Below, piece by piece: positions 18,187-27,059 of a stretch of DNA of 64,000 bases (positions are counted from its first letter, which is position 1; each line of letters opens with the position of its first letter). Below the pieces are notes generated by a model. It had not been told where the DNA came from. It did no database searches and saw nothing but the letters and a program-made list of their open reading frames with translations. The DNA lies in assembly GCF_014636275.1 (NCBI RefSeq), contig NZ_BMEB01000001.1:434001-498000 (forward strand), read 5' to 3'. The position numbers were made by a program, and so were the translations under genes. This DNA comes from Cellulomonas carbonis (GTDB lineage Bacteria > Actinomycetota > Actinomycetes > Actinomycetales > Cellulomonadaceae).

Positions 18187-18316
18187 CGGTCCCCCGCTCG
18201 TCCGTCGTCCACGCCGCGGCGACGTGCCGGGCGCTGCGACGATCCTACGGGTGGCGTCGCGGCGCACCGGGCACCTCGGTCCCGTCCGCAGGGCGCGTCG
18301 GTGCCATGCTGGGGCC

Positions 18317-18976
18317 ATGCTCGAGCTCCTCACCGCGACCGGACTCGCGACCGCCTCGGGCCTCAACGCCGGGCTCCCGCTGCTCCTCCTCGGCGCGCTG
18401 GCGCGATGGACTGACCTGGTCGCTCTCCCCGCGGGCTGGACGTGGCTCGAGCAGGACTGGGTCCTCGTCGTGCTCGCCGTTCTCGTCGTGCTCGACGTCG
18501 TCGCCGACAAGGTGCCGGGCCTCGACAGCGTCAACGACCTCGTGCAGACCGTCGTCCGGCCCACGGCGGGCGGTCTCGCGTTCGGCGCCGGAGCCGGCGC
18601 CGAGACGCCCGCGGTCACCGACCCGTCGACGTTCACGGACGTCGCGACCTGGGTGCCCGTGGTGGTGGGTGTCGTGCTCGCGCTCGTCGTGCACGGCGCG
18701 AAGGCCGTCGCGCGCCCGGTGGTCAACGCGAGCACGGGGGGCGTCGGCGGACCCGTCGTGAGCGTCGTCGAGGACGTCACGAGCGTCGTGCTCACCCTCG
18801 CCGCTGTCCTGGTCCCGGTCCTCGTGGTCGTCGTCGTCGGGCTCGCCGTCTGGGCGGCCGTCCGGCTCATGGGACGCCGACGACGGCGTCACCGGCCGGG
18901 GCAGCCCGGGCTCCCGTCCGGCGACCGCACCGCCTCCCCACCGGGCCACGGCCCCCGACCCCTCGAGGAGCGATGA
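18317..18976 (+). CDS. DUF4126 family membrane protein
   Basis: A 219-residue protein with four hydrophobic segments and the DUF4126 pattern: ATGLATASGLNAGLPLLLLG, DVVADKVPGLDSVNDLVQTVVRPTAGG and an internal repeat of the G-rich helix. Function unknown. The basic C-terminal tail (RRRRRHRPGQ) is cytoplasmic by the positive-inside rule. Divergent from pgsA. Its stop overlaps the next start by one base (TGATG). Confidence 0.85.
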   Translation: MLELLTATGLATASGLNAGLPLLLLGALARWTDLVALPAGWTWLEQDWVLVVLAVLVVLDVVADKVPGLDSVNDLVQTVVRPTAGGLAFGAGAGAETPAVTDPSTFTDVATWVPVVVGVVLALVVHGAKAVARPVVNASTGGVGGPVVSVVEDVTSVVLTLAAVLVPVLVVVVVGLAVWAAVRLMGRRRRRHRPGQPGLPSGDRTASPPGHGPRPLEER

Positions 18977-20004
18977 TGCGCTTCGGTCTCCACACCGGCT
19001 ACTGGTCCGCCGGCCCACCGGCGGGTGCGCAGGAGCTGGTCCTCGAGGCCGAGCGCCTCGGCCTGGACTCGGTGTGGACCGCCGAGGCGTACGGCTCCGA
19101 CGCCTTCACGCCGCTCGCGTGGTGGGGCGGCAGGACGTCGCGCATCGGGCTGGGAACCGCGGTCGCCCAGGTCTCGGCGCGCACCCCCACCGCGACCGCG
19201 ATGGCGGCGCTCACGCTCGACCACCTGTCGGGTGGCCGGTTCACCCTGGGGCTCGGCGTCTCCGGCCCGCAGGTCGTCGAGGGCTGGTACGGCCAGCCCT
19301 ACGCGCGGCCGCTGGCCAGGACGCGCGAGTTCGTCGACGTCGTACGGCAGGTGCTGCGCCGAGAGGGGCCGGTCCGCGCGGCGGGCGACTTCTACTCGCT
19401 GCCGCTCGAGGGCGGCACGGGTCTCGGCCGGGCCCTGCGATCGACCGTCCACCCGCTGCGGAGCGACCTGCCGATCCACCTCGCGGCCGAGGGGCCCAAG
19501 AACGTCGCCCTCGCGGCCGAGGTCGCGGACGGCTGGCTGCCCCTGTTCTACGCGCCGAGCGTCGACGGCTTCTACCGCGCGGCCCTGGCCGAGGGCTTCG
19601 CGCGCCGCGGGACGGACCTGCGCGCACCCGAGGAGTTCGAGGTCGCCGCGACCGTGCCCGTCGTCATCGACGACGACGTCGAGCGGGCGGCCGACGTCGT
19701 GCGGCCCTTCATCGCCCTCTACGTCGGCGGGATGGGTGCGAGCACCGCGAACTTCCACCGCGAGATGATCGAGCGCCTCGGGTACGTCGACGCGTGCTCG
19801 ACGGTCGCGGACCTTTGGACCCAGGGGCGGCGGGACGAGGCGGCCGCGGCCGTGCCGACCGCGATGGTCCAGGACGTCGCGCTCGTCGGCCCGCCGTCGG
19901 CGATCGCGGACCGGCTCGACGCGTGGCGCGAGACGGTCGTCACGACGATCCTCGTGCAGGGCGACCTCGCGGCCGTCCGGACGGTGGCGGCGCTCCAGGA
20001 CTGA
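18976..20004 (+). CDS. LLM-class flavin-dependent oxidoreductase
   Basis: A 342-residue luciferase-like TIM-barrel oxidoreductase using F420 or FMN. Visible family parts are FGLHTGYWSAGPP, DSVWTAEAYGSDAFTPLAW, IGLGTAVAQVSARTPTATAMAALTLDHLSGGRFTLGLG and HLAAEGPKN. These residues look most like the mycobacterial-type F420-dependent enzymes. Two ATG codons are adjacent; the second (18976) has the better distance of five bases to GAGGAG. It is coupled to the DUF4126 gene. Substrate unknown. Confidence 0.88.
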   Translation: MRFGLHTGYWSAGPPAGAQELVLEAERLGLDSVWTAEAYGSDAFTPLAWWGGRTSRIGLGTAVAQVSARTPTATAMAALTLDHLSGGRFTLGLGVSGPQVVEGWYGQPYARPLARTREFVDVVRQVLRREGPVRAAGDFYSLPLEGGTGLGRALRSTVHPLRSDLPIHLAAEGPKNVALAAEVADGWLPLFYAPSVDGFYRAALAEGFARRGTDLRAPEEFEVAATVPVVIDDDVERAADVVRPFIALYVGGMGASTANFHREMIERLGYVDACSTVADLWTQGRRDEAAAAVPTAMVQDVALVGPPSAIADRLDAWRETVVTTILVQGDLAAVRTVAALQD

Positions 20005-20033
20005 CGCCGTGGGTCCCGCGCGCCGTGCGCACG

Positions 20034-21716
20034 TCAGTGCAGCGCGCGCGACCCGGGCTCGGTGAGGCGCAGCCAGCGGTAGCCGTACCCGTCGAGCGGG
20101 ACGTCGACCCGGCCGTCGCCGCCGATGCGCACCTCGCCGTCCTCGAGCAGGTCGACCAGGCGGTGGTCGCCGTCGACCTGATCGGGAAGGCGCAGCGGGA
20201 CGACGACGGGCTCCGGCCCCAGGTTGTGCAGCGTGACGACCGTGTTCTCGTCGACCGAGCTGCGCAGCGCGACGACCGCGTCGTGCGGCTGCTCGAGGAC
20301 GTCGAGCGGGGCCCAGCCCATCTCGGGGCACTCGCGGTACCGCTGCACGAGCGTCGAGACGAACGACAGGAGCGAGTCGGGGTCGCGGCGCTGGTGGCTC
20401 ACGTTGACGAACTCCGGGCCGAAGCCGCCGCTCGGCACAGGCCGCACGAGGCGCGACGGGCGGGCGGTCGAGAAGCCGCCGTTCTCCTCGGCGGACCACT
20501 GCATCGGCGTCCGGACCGACCGGCGCCCCTCGACCTCGAGGTTCTCGGCCATGCCGATCTCCTCGCCGTAGAACAGCGTCGGGGTGCCCGGGAGCGCGAA
20601 CATGAGTGAGTAGACCAGTCGGACACGGCGCGGGTCGCCGTCGAGCATCGACGGCACGCGACGGCGCAGGCCCCGCCCGTACAGCTGCATGTCCTCCTCG
20701 GGACCGAAGGCCGCGAACACCTCCGCGCGCTCGTCCTCGGACAGCTTGTCGAGCGTGAGCTCGTCGTGGTTGCGGACGAACGTCGCCCACTGGCAGTCGG
20801 TCGGCAGCTCGGGACGTGCGCTCAGGGCCTCCAGGAGCGGGCGGGCGTCCTGCCGCGCGAGCGCCAGGTACATCGCCTGGTTGCCGACGAAGTCGAACAG
20901 CATCGTCAGCTCGTCGCCGTGCCCGTCGCCGAAGTACGTCCGGGCGTCCGGGTAGGGGAGGTTGACCTCACCGAGCATGATCGCGCTGCCCGAGCGGCGG
21001 GTCACGAACTGCCGCAGCGACCTCAGGTAGGCGTGCGGGTCGGCATACCGCGTCTGGTCCTTCTCGTCCATGCCCACCGTCTCGATGAGGTACGGCACGG
21101 CGTCGACCCGGAACCCCGAGATGCCGAGCTCGAGCCAGAACCCCATCATCTTCGCGATCTCGTCGCGGACCTTCGGGTTGGCGACGTTGAGGTCCGGCTG
21201 GTGCTTGTAGAACCGGTGCAGGTAGTACTCCCCCGTCTTGTCGTCGAGCTCCCAGATGCTGTGCTCCTGGTCGGGGAAGACGACCTCGGACGACGTGTCC
21301 GGGGGCGCGTCCTGGCGCCACACGTAGAAGTCGCGGAAGGGGTTGTCCGTGCTCTTGCGGGCCTCGACGAACCACGGGTGCCGGTCGGACGTGTGGTTGA
21401 CGACGAGGTCGACGATGACGCGCATGCCGCGGTCGCGCGCGGTCCGCACGAGCTCGACGACGTCCCCGAGCGTGCCGAGCCGGCCGTCGACGCCGTAGCC
21501 GTCGGTGATGTCGTACCCGTCGTCGAGGTTGGCCGTCGGGTAGAACGGCATGAGCCACAGGCACGTCACCCCCAGCTGCGCGAGGTGGTCGATGCGCTGC
21601 GCGAGGCCCGGGAAGTCGCCGACCCCGTCGCCGTCCCAGTCCATGTACGTCTCGACGTCGAGGCAGTAGATGACCGCGTTGCGCCACCAGAGGTCGCTCG
21701 TGTCGGTGATCTTCAC
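20034..21716 (-). CDS. GH13 alpha-glucosidase/trehalose synthase-like enzyme
   Basis: A 560-residue alpha-glucan enzyme of family GH13. It resembles maltose-to-trehalose mutase TreS: WWRNAVIYCLDVETYMDWDGDGVGD, VNHTSDRHPWF, and the catalytic set D near 205 (GFRVDAVPYL), E near 250 (LGEVNLPY) and D near 317 (FVRNHDEL). No signal peptide, so it acts inside the cell. GTG start overlaps the stop of the upstream LLM oxidoreductase (GTGA), so the pair is coupled. Whether it hydrolyses, isomerises or transfers glucose is not decided by sequence. Confidence 0.88.
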   Translation of the reverse strand: MKITDTSDLWWRNAVIYCLDVETYMDWDGDGVGDFPGLAQRIDHLAQLGVTCLWLMPFYPTANLDDGYDITDGYGVDGRLGTLGDVVELVRTARDRGMRVIVDLVVNHTSDRHPWFVEARKSTDNPFRDFYVWRQDAPPDTSSEVVFPDQEHSIWELDDKTGEYYLHRFYKHQPDLNVANPKVRDEIAKMMGFWLELGISGFRVDAVPYLIETVGMDEKDQTRYADPHAYLRSLRQFVTRRSGSAIMLGEVNLPYPDARTYFGDGHGDELTMLFDFVGNQAMYLALARQDARPLLEALSARPELPTDCQWATFVRNHDELTLDKLSEDERAEVFAAFGPEEDMQLYGRGLRRRVPSMLDGDPRRVRLVYSLMFALPGTPTLFYGEEIGMAENLEVEGRRSVRTPMQWSAEENGGFSTARPSRLVRPVPSGGFGPEFVNVSHQRRDPDSLLSFVSTLVQRYRECPEMGWAPLDVLEQPHDAVVALRSSVDENTVVTLHNLGPEPVVVPLRLPDQVDGDHRLVDLLEDGEVRIGGDGRVDVPLDGYGYRWLRLTEPGSRALH

Positions 21717-22690
21717 GCCGCACCTCCCACCGAGGCCCGCAGCGCAGGCAGGACCTCGGCGCCGAACGCGTCGACGAACGCGTCCTGCTGCGGGCCGACG
21801 TGGTGCAGGTAGATCTCGTCGAAGCCGAGCCCGGCGTACTCCGCGAGCCACTCGGCGTGCCGGCCGAGGTCCGACGACACGCGCACCGCCGAGTGCACGT
21901 CGTCGGGCCGGACGAACGCGGCGGCCTTCTCGAAGGCCTCGGGCGTGTCGAGGTCCCACGGCAGGGGCGGCGAGAACACGTTGGTCCGCCACTGCTCGAA
22001 CGCGAGCCGCTCGGCCTCGGCCTGGTCGGGTGCCCACGACAGGTGGACCTGGAGCGCGACCGGACCGCGTCCGCCCGCGTCCCGGTAGGCGGCGACCATC
22101 TCCCGCAGGACGTCGTGGGGCTGGTTGATCGTGATGAGCCCGTCCGCCCACGCCGCCGAGCGCCGCGCCGTCGCGACGGTCACCGCGGGCGCGACGAGGG
22201 CGGGCGCCACCTCGGGCAGCGTCCACAGCTGCGCGCGGTCCACCCGCACCAGGCCGTCGTGGGTGACCTCCTCCCCCGCGAGGAGCCGGCGGATCACGTC
22301 GACGCACTCGACGAGCCGCGCGTCGCGGAGCTCCTTGCGCGGCCACGGTTCACCCGTGACGTGCTCGTTCATGTTCTCGCCCGAGCCCAGGGCCGCCCAG
22401 AAGCGGCCCGGGAACATCGCGCCGAGCGTGCCGATCGCCTGGGCGACGATCGCCGGGTGGTAGCGCTGACCCGGTGCGTTCACGACGCCGAAGCGCAGGT
22501 GGGTCGTCGCGAGCGCGGCGCCCAGCCACGACCACGCGAAGGCCGACTCCCCCTGCATGGTGTTCCACGGGGCGATGTGGTCCGAGCACATGGCCGCCTC
22601 GAACCCGGCCTGCTCGGCGCGCTGGACCGCGCGCAGCAGCGCCGTGGGGTGGACCTGCTCGTGGGAGGCGTGGAAGCCGAAGATCGTCAC
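21713..22690 (-). CDS. LLM-class oxidoreductase, TIGR03885-like
   Basis: A 325-residue luciferase-like flavoprotein. The start TIFGFHASHEQVHPTALL, followed by AEQAGFEAAMCSDHIAPW and GSGENMNEHVTG, is the pattern I associate with the TIGR03885 group, thought to use FMN rather than F420. GTG start with GGAAGGAGG 3 bases upstream. Translation is coupled to the GH13 gene, a pairing that suggests a shared but unknown sugar-related role. Confidence 0.87.
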   Translation of the reverse strand: MTIFGFHASHEQVHPTALLRAVQRAEQAGFEAAMCSDHIAPWNTMQGESAFAWSWLGAALATTHLRFGVVNAPGQRYHPAIVAQAIGTLGAMFPGRFWAALGSGENMNEHVTGEPWPRKELRDARLVECVDVIRRLLAGEEVTHDGLVRVDRAQLWTLPEVAPALVAPAVTVATARRSAAWADGLITINQPHDVLREMVAAYRDAGGRGPVALQVHLSWAPDQAEAERLAFEQWRTNVFSPPLPWDLDTPEAFEKAAAFVRPDDVHSAVRVSSDLGRHAEWLAEYAGLGFDEIYLHHVGPQQDAFVDAFGAEVLPALRASVGGAA

Positions 22691-22790
22691 GGCCTCCTTC
22701 CTACCCCGGGCCGTGCGGCGGCGCCTCCCGGGGGCGGGCGCTGCGGACGTCGTCGCGCGCGGCGCGCCGCACCCCGGCAGACTGCCGGAC

Positions 22791-23864
22791 GTGGAGACGA
22801 CACCCGCCCGCACGTCGAGCCGACCGCACTGGGCAGCACGCGCCGAGGACGCGCTGCACGCCCGCCTGAACGCCACGCTCCTGGCGCGCGGATGGGTCCC
22901 GCGCGTCGAGCCCTACACGGGCTACGGGGCGCCCGGCTGGGTCCGCGTCATGGCGCGATCGGTCCTCGCCGCTCCGGGGACGGCCGCGTCCGAGGCCGCC
23001 GAGCGCGACACCGCGTCGGCGGACCGGAGCGTGCGGGGCTGGCGGAGCTTCGTCACGGCCCAGCTGCCCGGCGCCGAGGTCACGGTCCGGGTCGGGGACC
23101 GGGTCCACGTCGTCGAGGCCGACCGCGGCGGGTACGTGGACGCGGCGGTCGACGCCGACCTCGAGCCCGGCTGGCACGAGATCACGCTCGAGCTCGGGGG
23201 CGCCTCGGTGGCCGCTCCCGTCCTCGTCGTGGCGCCCGACGCGGAGCTCGGCATGGTGAGCGACATCGACGACACCGTGATGGTCACGGCGCTCCCCCGC
23301 CCGCTGCTCGCGGCGTGGAACGCGTTCGTGCTGCACGAGAACGCCCGGCGCGTCGTCCCCGGCATGGCGGGCATGTACCGCCGCTGGACCGCGGCCCACC
23401 CCGACGCGCCGACCTTCTACCTGTCGACCGGGGCCTGGAACGCCGCTCCCGCGCTGCGCCGCTTCCTGCAGCGCCACGGGTACCCGCCCGGCCCGCTCCT
23501 GCTCACGGACTGGGGGCCGACGAACACCGGCTGGTTCCGCAGCGGGCAGGCGCACAAGCACGCGACCCTGCGTCGCCTGCTCGAGGAGTACCCGGGCATG
23601 CGCTGGTTCCTCGTCGGCGACGACGGCCAGCACGACCCCGAGATCTACGGCGAGCTCGCGCACGACCACGGCGACCGGGTCCACGCCGTCGCGATCCGAC
23701 AGCTCTCCCCGACCGAGCAGGTCCTCGCGCACGGCACGACCGAGCCGCTCGAGCGGGTGCGGCGCGTCGCGACCGAGACGACCACGGTGACGGGGCCGGA
23801 CGGCAACGCCCTCGCGCTGGCGATGATCGACACGGGGCTGCTCGAGGTCGAGCCGCCCCGCTGA
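22791..23864 (+). CDS. App1-type phosphatidate phosphatase domain protein (DUF2183)
   Basis: A 357-residue protein with the HAD-like DxDxT motif as DIDDTV (about residue 159), followed by FYLSTGAWN and LLTDWGPTNTGWFRSG and GDDGQHDPEIY, which together define the App1/DUF2183 family. Yeast App1 is a phosphatidate phosphatase; bacterial substrates are unknown. GTG start. Divergent from the LLM-GH13 pair with a 100-base gap. Confidence 0.88.
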   Translation: METTPARTSSRPHWAARAEDALHARLNATLLARGWVPRVEPYTGYGAPGWVRVMARSVLAAPGTAASEAAERDTASADRSVRGWRSFVTAQLPGAEVTVRVGDRVHVVEADRGGYVDAAVDADLEPGWHEITLELGGASVAAPVLVVAPDAELGMVSDIDDTVMVTALPRPLLAAWNAFVLHENARRVVPGMAGMYRRWTAAHPDAPTFYLSTGAWNAAPALRRFLQRHGYPPGPLLLTDWGPTNTGWFRSGQAHKHATLRRLLEEYPGMRWFLVGDDGQHDPEIYGELAHDHGDRVHAVAIRQLSPTEQVLAHGTTEPLERVRRVATETTTVTGPDGNALALAMIDTGLLEVEPPR

Positions 23865-23874
23865 CGCGCGTCAG
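23861..23874. terminator. Palindrome holding both stop codons of a convergent pair
   Basis: CTGACGCGCGTCAG is a perfect 14-base palindrome. The TGA of the App1 gene (23862-23864) and the TGA of the threonine aldolase gene (23871-23873, minus strand) are its two arms. It could form a small hairpin in each mRNA. The same design recurs at 28912 and, with one stop, at 53399. Confidence 0.4.
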
Positions 23875-24944
23875 ACCCGGTCGAGCTCCTCGCGCAGCGC
23901 GGCGACGAACGCCTCGACGTCGCGCTCCGTCGTGTCGAACGCGCACATCCATCGGACCTCGCCGGTCGCGACGTCCCAGTCGTAGAACCGGAAGCGCGCG
24001 CGAAGCCGGTCGGCGACCCCGGGCGGCAGCACCGCGAAGACCGCGTTGGCCTCGACGGGGCGCACGACCTGCACCCCGGGCAGACCCGACACGGCGTCCC
24101 TCAGCATGAGCGCCATCGCGTTCGCGTGGCGTGCCGACCTCAGCCAGAGATCGCCCTCGAGCAGCGCGACGAGCTGCGCGGAGATGAAGCGCATCTTGGA
24201 GGCGAGCTGCATGTTCATCTTGCGGAGGTACGGGAGCCCGGTCGCCGCCTCGGGATCGAGGACGACGACCGCCTCGGCCCCCATGAGCCCGTTCTTGGTG
24301 CCGCCGAACGAGAGCACGTCGACGCCGGCGTCGGTCGTGAACGCGCGCAGCGGGACGTCGAGCCCCGCCGCGGCGTTGGCGATGCGCGCACCGTCCATGT
24401 GCAGCCGCATCCCGTGCGCGTGCGCGTGCTCGGCCAGCGCGGCGACCTCGTCGGGCGTGTACCGCGTGCCGAGCTCGGTCGTCTGCGTGATCGAGACGGC
24501 GAGCGGCTGCGCGCGGTGCTCGTCGCCCCAGCCCCACGCCTGGCGGTCGACCAGGTCGGGCGTGAGCTTGCCGTCCGGGGTGGGGACCGTGAGCAGCTTG
24601 AGGCCGCCGACCCGCTCGGGAGCACCGTTCTCGTCGGTGTTGACGTGCGCGGTCTCGGCGCAGACGACCGCACCCCACCGGGGCAGCATCGCCTGGAGCG
24701 ACAGCACGTTGGCGCCCGTCCCGTTGAAGACCGGGAACACCTCGACGGCACGCCCGAGGTGGCCGGCCATGACGTCGTGCAGGCGCGCGGTCCACCGGTC
24801 CTCGCCGTACGCGATCTCATGGCCGACGTTCGCCTCGGCGAGCGCCGCGAGGACCTCCGGGTGGACCCCGGCGTAGTTGTCGGACGCGAAGCTCACGCGG
24901 TTCTCGGTGGTCGGACGGGACGTGGTGTCGTGCAGCGCGGTCAC
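23871..24944 (-). CDS. ltaE: Low-specificity L-threonine aldolase
   Basis: PLP enzyme splitting threonine or allo-threonine to glycine and acetaldehyde. The 357-residue protein has the beta-eliminating lyase fold: FASDNYAGVHPEVL, NVGHEIAYGEDRWTARL, HVNTDENGAPE, RLHMDGARIANAAA and the PLP lysine in FGGTKNG (about K217). The ATG start gives the expected length. Ends seven bases from the App1 gene. Confidence 0.9.
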   Translation of the reverse strand: MTALHDTTSRPTTENRVSFASDNYAGVHPEVLAALAEANVGHEIAYGEDRWTARLHDVMAGHLGRAVEVFPVFNGTGANVLSLQAMLPRWGAVVCAETAHVNTDENGAPERVGGLKLLTVPTPDGKLTPDLVDRQAWGWGDEHRAQPLAVSITQTTELGTRYTPDEVAALAEHAHAHGMRLHMDGARIANAAAGLDVPLRAFTTDAGVDVLSFGGTKNGLMGAEAVVVLDPEAATGLPYLRKMNMQLASKMRFISAQLVALLEGDLWLRSARHANAMALMLRDAVSGLPGVQVVRPVEANAVFAVLPPGVADRLRARFRFYDWDVATGEVRWMCAFDTTERDVEAFVAALREELDRV

Positions 24945-24995
24945 GCGGGCGATCCTCTCATCCGGACCCGACGGGTCGCGGACGCGGTGCGGGTG

Positions 24996-26798
24996 TCAGG
25001 CGTCGTGACCGGTGATCCCGGCGGTCGAGGCGACCACGTCGCCGATCCGTCGCGCGAGCGCCTCGTAGAACATCGACAGGGGGAACTCGTCCGCCAGGAC
25101 CGCGTCGGTCATCTCCTTGAGCGGCGCGGTGAGCGGCAGCGCGTCGGGACCCTTGGCCCACGTCGACGCGGGGTGCGGCGTCACCGTCCCCGACACCAGG
25201 GCGTACGCCGCGAGCCAGTGCGCGATCTTCGGCCGGTCGATGGAGCGCCAGTACAGGTCGTCGATCTCACGACCGAGCGCGAGCACGGCGTCGGCGACGT
25301 CCTCCCAGTCGACCGAGAGCCGGTTGTCCGTCCAGTGCACGACGTGGTGCTGGTGCAGCCACGCGAAGAGCAGCTGGCCGCCCAGGCCGTCGTAGTTGCG
25401 CACGCGCGACCCGGTGACCGGGAAGCGGAAGACGCGGTCGAACAGGACCGCGTACTGGACCAGGCGTGCGTGCGGCAGGCCCTCCGCCTCGAGTGCGACC
25501 GCCTCGCGGAACGCCGTGAGGTCGCACCGCAGCTCCTCGAGCGCGTAGAGGAAGTACGGCATCCGCTGCTTGATCATGAAGGGGTCGAACGGCAGGTCAC
25601 CGCGCATGTGGGTCCGGTCGTGGATGAGGTCCCACATCACGAAGGTCTCCTCCGCGAGGTGCTGGTCCTCGAGCAGCCGGGCCGCGTCGGGCGGGAGCGC
25701 GAGGCCCGTGGTGTCGGCGGCCGCCCGCACGACGCGGCGGAAGCGGGCCGCCTCGCGGTCGCAGAAGATCGCGCCCCACGTGAACGTCGGGACCTCGCGC
25801 ATCGCGACGGTCTCCGGGAACAGGACGGCCGAGTTGGTGTCGTACCCCGCGGTGAAGTCGACGAACCGGATCGGCACGAAGAGCCGGTTGGAGTACGCGC
25901 CGGCCTCGAGCTCCGCCACGAACGAGGGCCACACGACCTCGACGAGGACGGCCTCGAGGTGCCGGTCCGGGCTCCCGTTCTGGGTGTACATCGGGAAGAC
26001 GACGAGGTGCTGGAGACCGTCGACGCGCTGGGTCTGCGGCTGGAACGCGACGAGCGAGTCGAGGAAGTCGGGCACGCCCAGCCCCGCGTCGGACCAGCGA
26101 CGCAGGTCCTCGACGACCGCCTCGAGGTACGCGGCGTCGTGCGGCAGCCGGGGTGCGAGCGCGCGCACGCCGTCGACCACGCGCCCGACCAGGCCGCGTG
26201 CCCGGTCGTGGTCGGCGGGGTCGGGCACCGACCCGTCCTTGGCCTGGAGCGGCTGGAGCTCGTGCACCGCGTCCTTGAGCGCGTGCCAGGCGGGGTCCTC
26301 GGCGAGTGCCGCGCGGCGCGGCCCACCGGCCGGTCGCACGGCGGGAGCGGTCCATGCGACGAGGTTGCGCACGAGCTCGTCCGCCCACGGTGCGTCGGGC
26401 AGGTCGGCGGCGACGACGGCGACGCGGCTGCGGACCGCGTCGCGCGAGCGCTCGGCGGCCGCGGCGACGACGGCGCCGGAGGGGTCGCGCAGCAGCGCTC
26501 CCCCGTCCTCGACGCCCACGTGCGCGCCGACCGTGCCCTCGGGTGCGACGACGCGGGCGAGGAGGTCCTCGGCGGTCAGCCGGGCCGCGTGCTCGCGGTC
26601 CGCGCGCAGCGCGGTCGGCTCCTCGGCCCGCGCCTCGACGCGCAGGCCCGCGGCGGCGAGGCGCCCGAGGACGTCGTCGGACCACGGTCCCGCGCCCACG
26701 ACGACGAGGCCGGCCCCGTCGTCGAGCGCCGCGCGGTCCGCTGCGGTCAGGTCGGCGTCGGGACGGCGCACGAGGACGTCGGTCCGGGTCAGGAGCAT
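24996..26798 (-). CDS. Large DUF6421-like protein
   Basis: A 600-residue soluble protein of unknown function resembling actinobacterial proteins labelled DUF6421 (from memory). The N-terminal 140 residues are variable and Ala/Val-rich. The conserved part begins near residue 165 (AWHALKDAVHELQPLQAKDGSV) and contains histidine- and acid-rich segments: FPMYTQNGSPDRHLEAVLVEV, MWDLIHDRTHMRGDLPFDPFMIKQRMPYF and LLFAWLHQHHVVHWTDNRLSVDWED. HDRTHMRGD and HQHHVVHW could bind metal. The ATG start follows GAGAGGGAC. Divergent from the helicase gene. Confidence 0.8.
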   Translation of the reverse strand: MLLTRTDVLVRRPDADLTAADRAALDDGAGLVVVGAGPWSDDVLGRLAAAGLRVEARAEEPTALRADREHAARLTAEDLLARVVAPEGTVGAHVGVEDGGALLRDPSGAVVAAAAERSRDAVRSRVAVVAADLPDAPWADELVRNLVAWTAPAVRPAGGPRRAALAEDPAWHALKDAVHELQPLQAKDGSVPDPADHDRARGLVGRVVDGVRALAPRLPHDAAYLEAVVEDLRRWSDAGLGVPDFLDSLVAFQPQTQRVDGLQHLVVFPMYTQNGSPDRHLEAVLVEVVWPSFVAELEAGAYSNRLFVPIRFVDFTAGYDTNSAVLFPETVAMREVPTFTWGAIFCDREAARFRRVVRAAADTTGLALPPDAARLLEDQHLAEETFVMWDLIHDRTHMRGDLPFDPFMIKQRMPYFLYALEELRCDLTAFREAVALEAEGLPHARLVQYAVLFDRVFRFPVTGSRVRNYDGLGGQLLFAWLHQHHVVHWTDNRLSVDWEDVADAVLALGREIDDLYWRSIDRPKIAHWLAAYALVSGTVTPHPASTWAKGPDALPLTAPLKEMTDAVLADEFPLSMFYEALARRIGDVVASTAGITGHDA

Positions 26799-27059
26799 GG
26801 GAGGTCGTCCCTCTCGCCGGGCGGCGGGGCCGCGGGGTGGGCGGCGGTGCCGCGGGTTACCGCACGGTACGGGGATGTCCGAATACTGGTCAATGGTTCG
26901 TGACCATGGCCCCTGGCGCAGGGACGCGCACGACGCGGGTCGCCGCCCGCGCGTGCGTCGTACGTCACGTCCGCCCCGTCGGAGGGGCCCGACGCGTAGA
27001 CTCGGGGCCATCGCGTCGTGCGTCCGGCGCACAGCCCCCCACGACCCGACGGGACACCC

